From the NCBI RefSeq assembly GCF_004209775.1, contig NZ_CP035914.1, positions 2,232,001 through 2,296,000 of the forward strand: DNA of 64,000 bases. The letters are read 5' to 3'. Position numbers and translations under genes: made by a program. The stretch is from Synechococcus sp. WH 8101 (GTDB taxonomy: Bacteria > Cyanobacteriota > Cyanobacteriia > PCC-6307 > Cyanobiaceae). The notes under the pieces were generated by a model. The model was not told the origin of the DNA. It did not search any database and saw nothing but the letters and a program-made list of their open reading frames with translations. Below are positions 63,722 to 64,000 of the stretch, in pieces. Within the stretch, counting starts at the first letter, position 1. Each line of letters begins with the position of its first letter.

Positions 63722-63902
63722 GCGGAGACGCCGCTGGAGCGCCGGCGGGATCCCGGGGGCGGCTTTCCGGCGCATCGGGTGAGTTCATCGCAGGCCGTCG
63801 GCTGCCCTGCCCACCGCCTGCCCAGCTGAAAAACAGCCAATAGCTCACAATCGCCAAGCCGGCTGCGACCACCAGCGCCGTCACCTGCTCCAGTCTTGCC
63901 AT
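63699..63902 (-). CDS. Small single-span membrane protein (uncertain)
   Basis: 67 residues: MARLEQVTALVVAAGLAIVS, then YWLFFSWAGGGQGSRR and a Pro/Ala/Arg-rich tail. One clear membrane helix at the N-terminus. No family recognised. The tail overlaps the Nif11-like gene by 23 bases on the other strand, so the real end or existence is less certain. The last 98 bases of the window hold no complete gene; a GTG at 63981 followed by LRLER could open the next rightward gene. Confidence 0.45.
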   Translation of the reverse strand: MARLEQVTALVVAAGLAIVSYWLFFSWAGGGQGSRRPAMNSPDAPESRPRDPAGAPAASPLRAPPGP

Positions 63903-64000
63903 CGCCGGTGGACCCGATCGCAGTGTCCAGTCTGCCCTTCACCCCACACGGGATGATGGAACAGCGCCTGCCTCGATCACCGTGCTGAGACTTGAGCGCG

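Overview
The window is chromosomal DNA of a high-GC unicellular alpha-cyanobacterium, most likely the marine or brackish Synechococcus/Cyanobium group. Pointers to this are photosystem II psbX, a high-light-inducible protein, ycf66, a phycobilisome rod-core linker (cpcG), a CpcS/CpeS chromophore lyase, the sufBCDS operon with sufR, the ferredoxin:thioredoxin reductase catalytic chain and several small cyanobacteria-only protein families. Coding density is very high. No gene-free stretch exceeds about 240 bases, and many neighbours overlap by 1-13 bases (ATGA or TGATG joints).

Layout. 0-9.7 kb: PRC-barrel protein, msrB, an LpxB-like glycosyltransferase, tRNA-Leu(GAG), accC, yggT, psbX, ycf66, two tandem beta-propeller lipoproteins, then a leftward HIT / ABC transporter / HLIP run. 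9.7-18 kb: comM, rpsU, def, a secreted DUF3747 protein, an S9 peptidase, a class II aldolase coupled to mtnA (likely 5-methylthioribose / 5-deoxyribose salvage) and a Tat-type phosphoesterase. 18-32 kb: a DUF1543 protein, an amine oxidase / 43-residue ORF / methyltransferase cluster, ftrC-sufBCDS, class I aldolase fda, sufR, the phycobilin lyase, cpcG and a DUF4912 protein.

31.5-41.5 kb is the accessory part. It holds a phospholipase D-like lipoprotein, a LytS/LytR-type two-component pair, and an AT-richer block carrying a broken ELWxxDGT/VCBS repeat gene joined head-on to a BspA-LRR/Ig-like/DUF4114 secreted protein with a 245-bp exact internal duplication. A TPR-sulfotransferase coupled to a small secreted Cys protein follows.

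41.5-64 kb returns to core genes: pgm, an RND efflux operon, a rarA fusion, a secreted DUF1400-like protein with a good promoter, a phosphopantetheinyl transferase, prxQ/bcp, coaX-cysH, and a tight six-gene run ndbB-hflX-SLC13-ktrB-ktrA-anmK. It ends with small genes: a ribbon-helix-helix protein, a Ser/Arg-rich protein and a Nif11-like peptide.

Working together: cysH makes sulfite from PAPS, the donor also used by sulfotransferases. sufBCDS supplies Fe-S clusters, with ftrC (a 4Fe-4S enzyme) heading that operon. ktrA/ktrB plus the SLC13 permease form an ion-transport module. I found no insertion sequence, CRISPR array, rRNA or prophage. The strongest candidates for new biology are the broken repeat-protein island with its LytTR pair, the mtnA-aldolase unit, the hairpin that overlaps a small gene's Shine-Dalgarno site, and the palindrome between ftrC and fda. 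All functional statements rest on reading motifs and context, with no database search.
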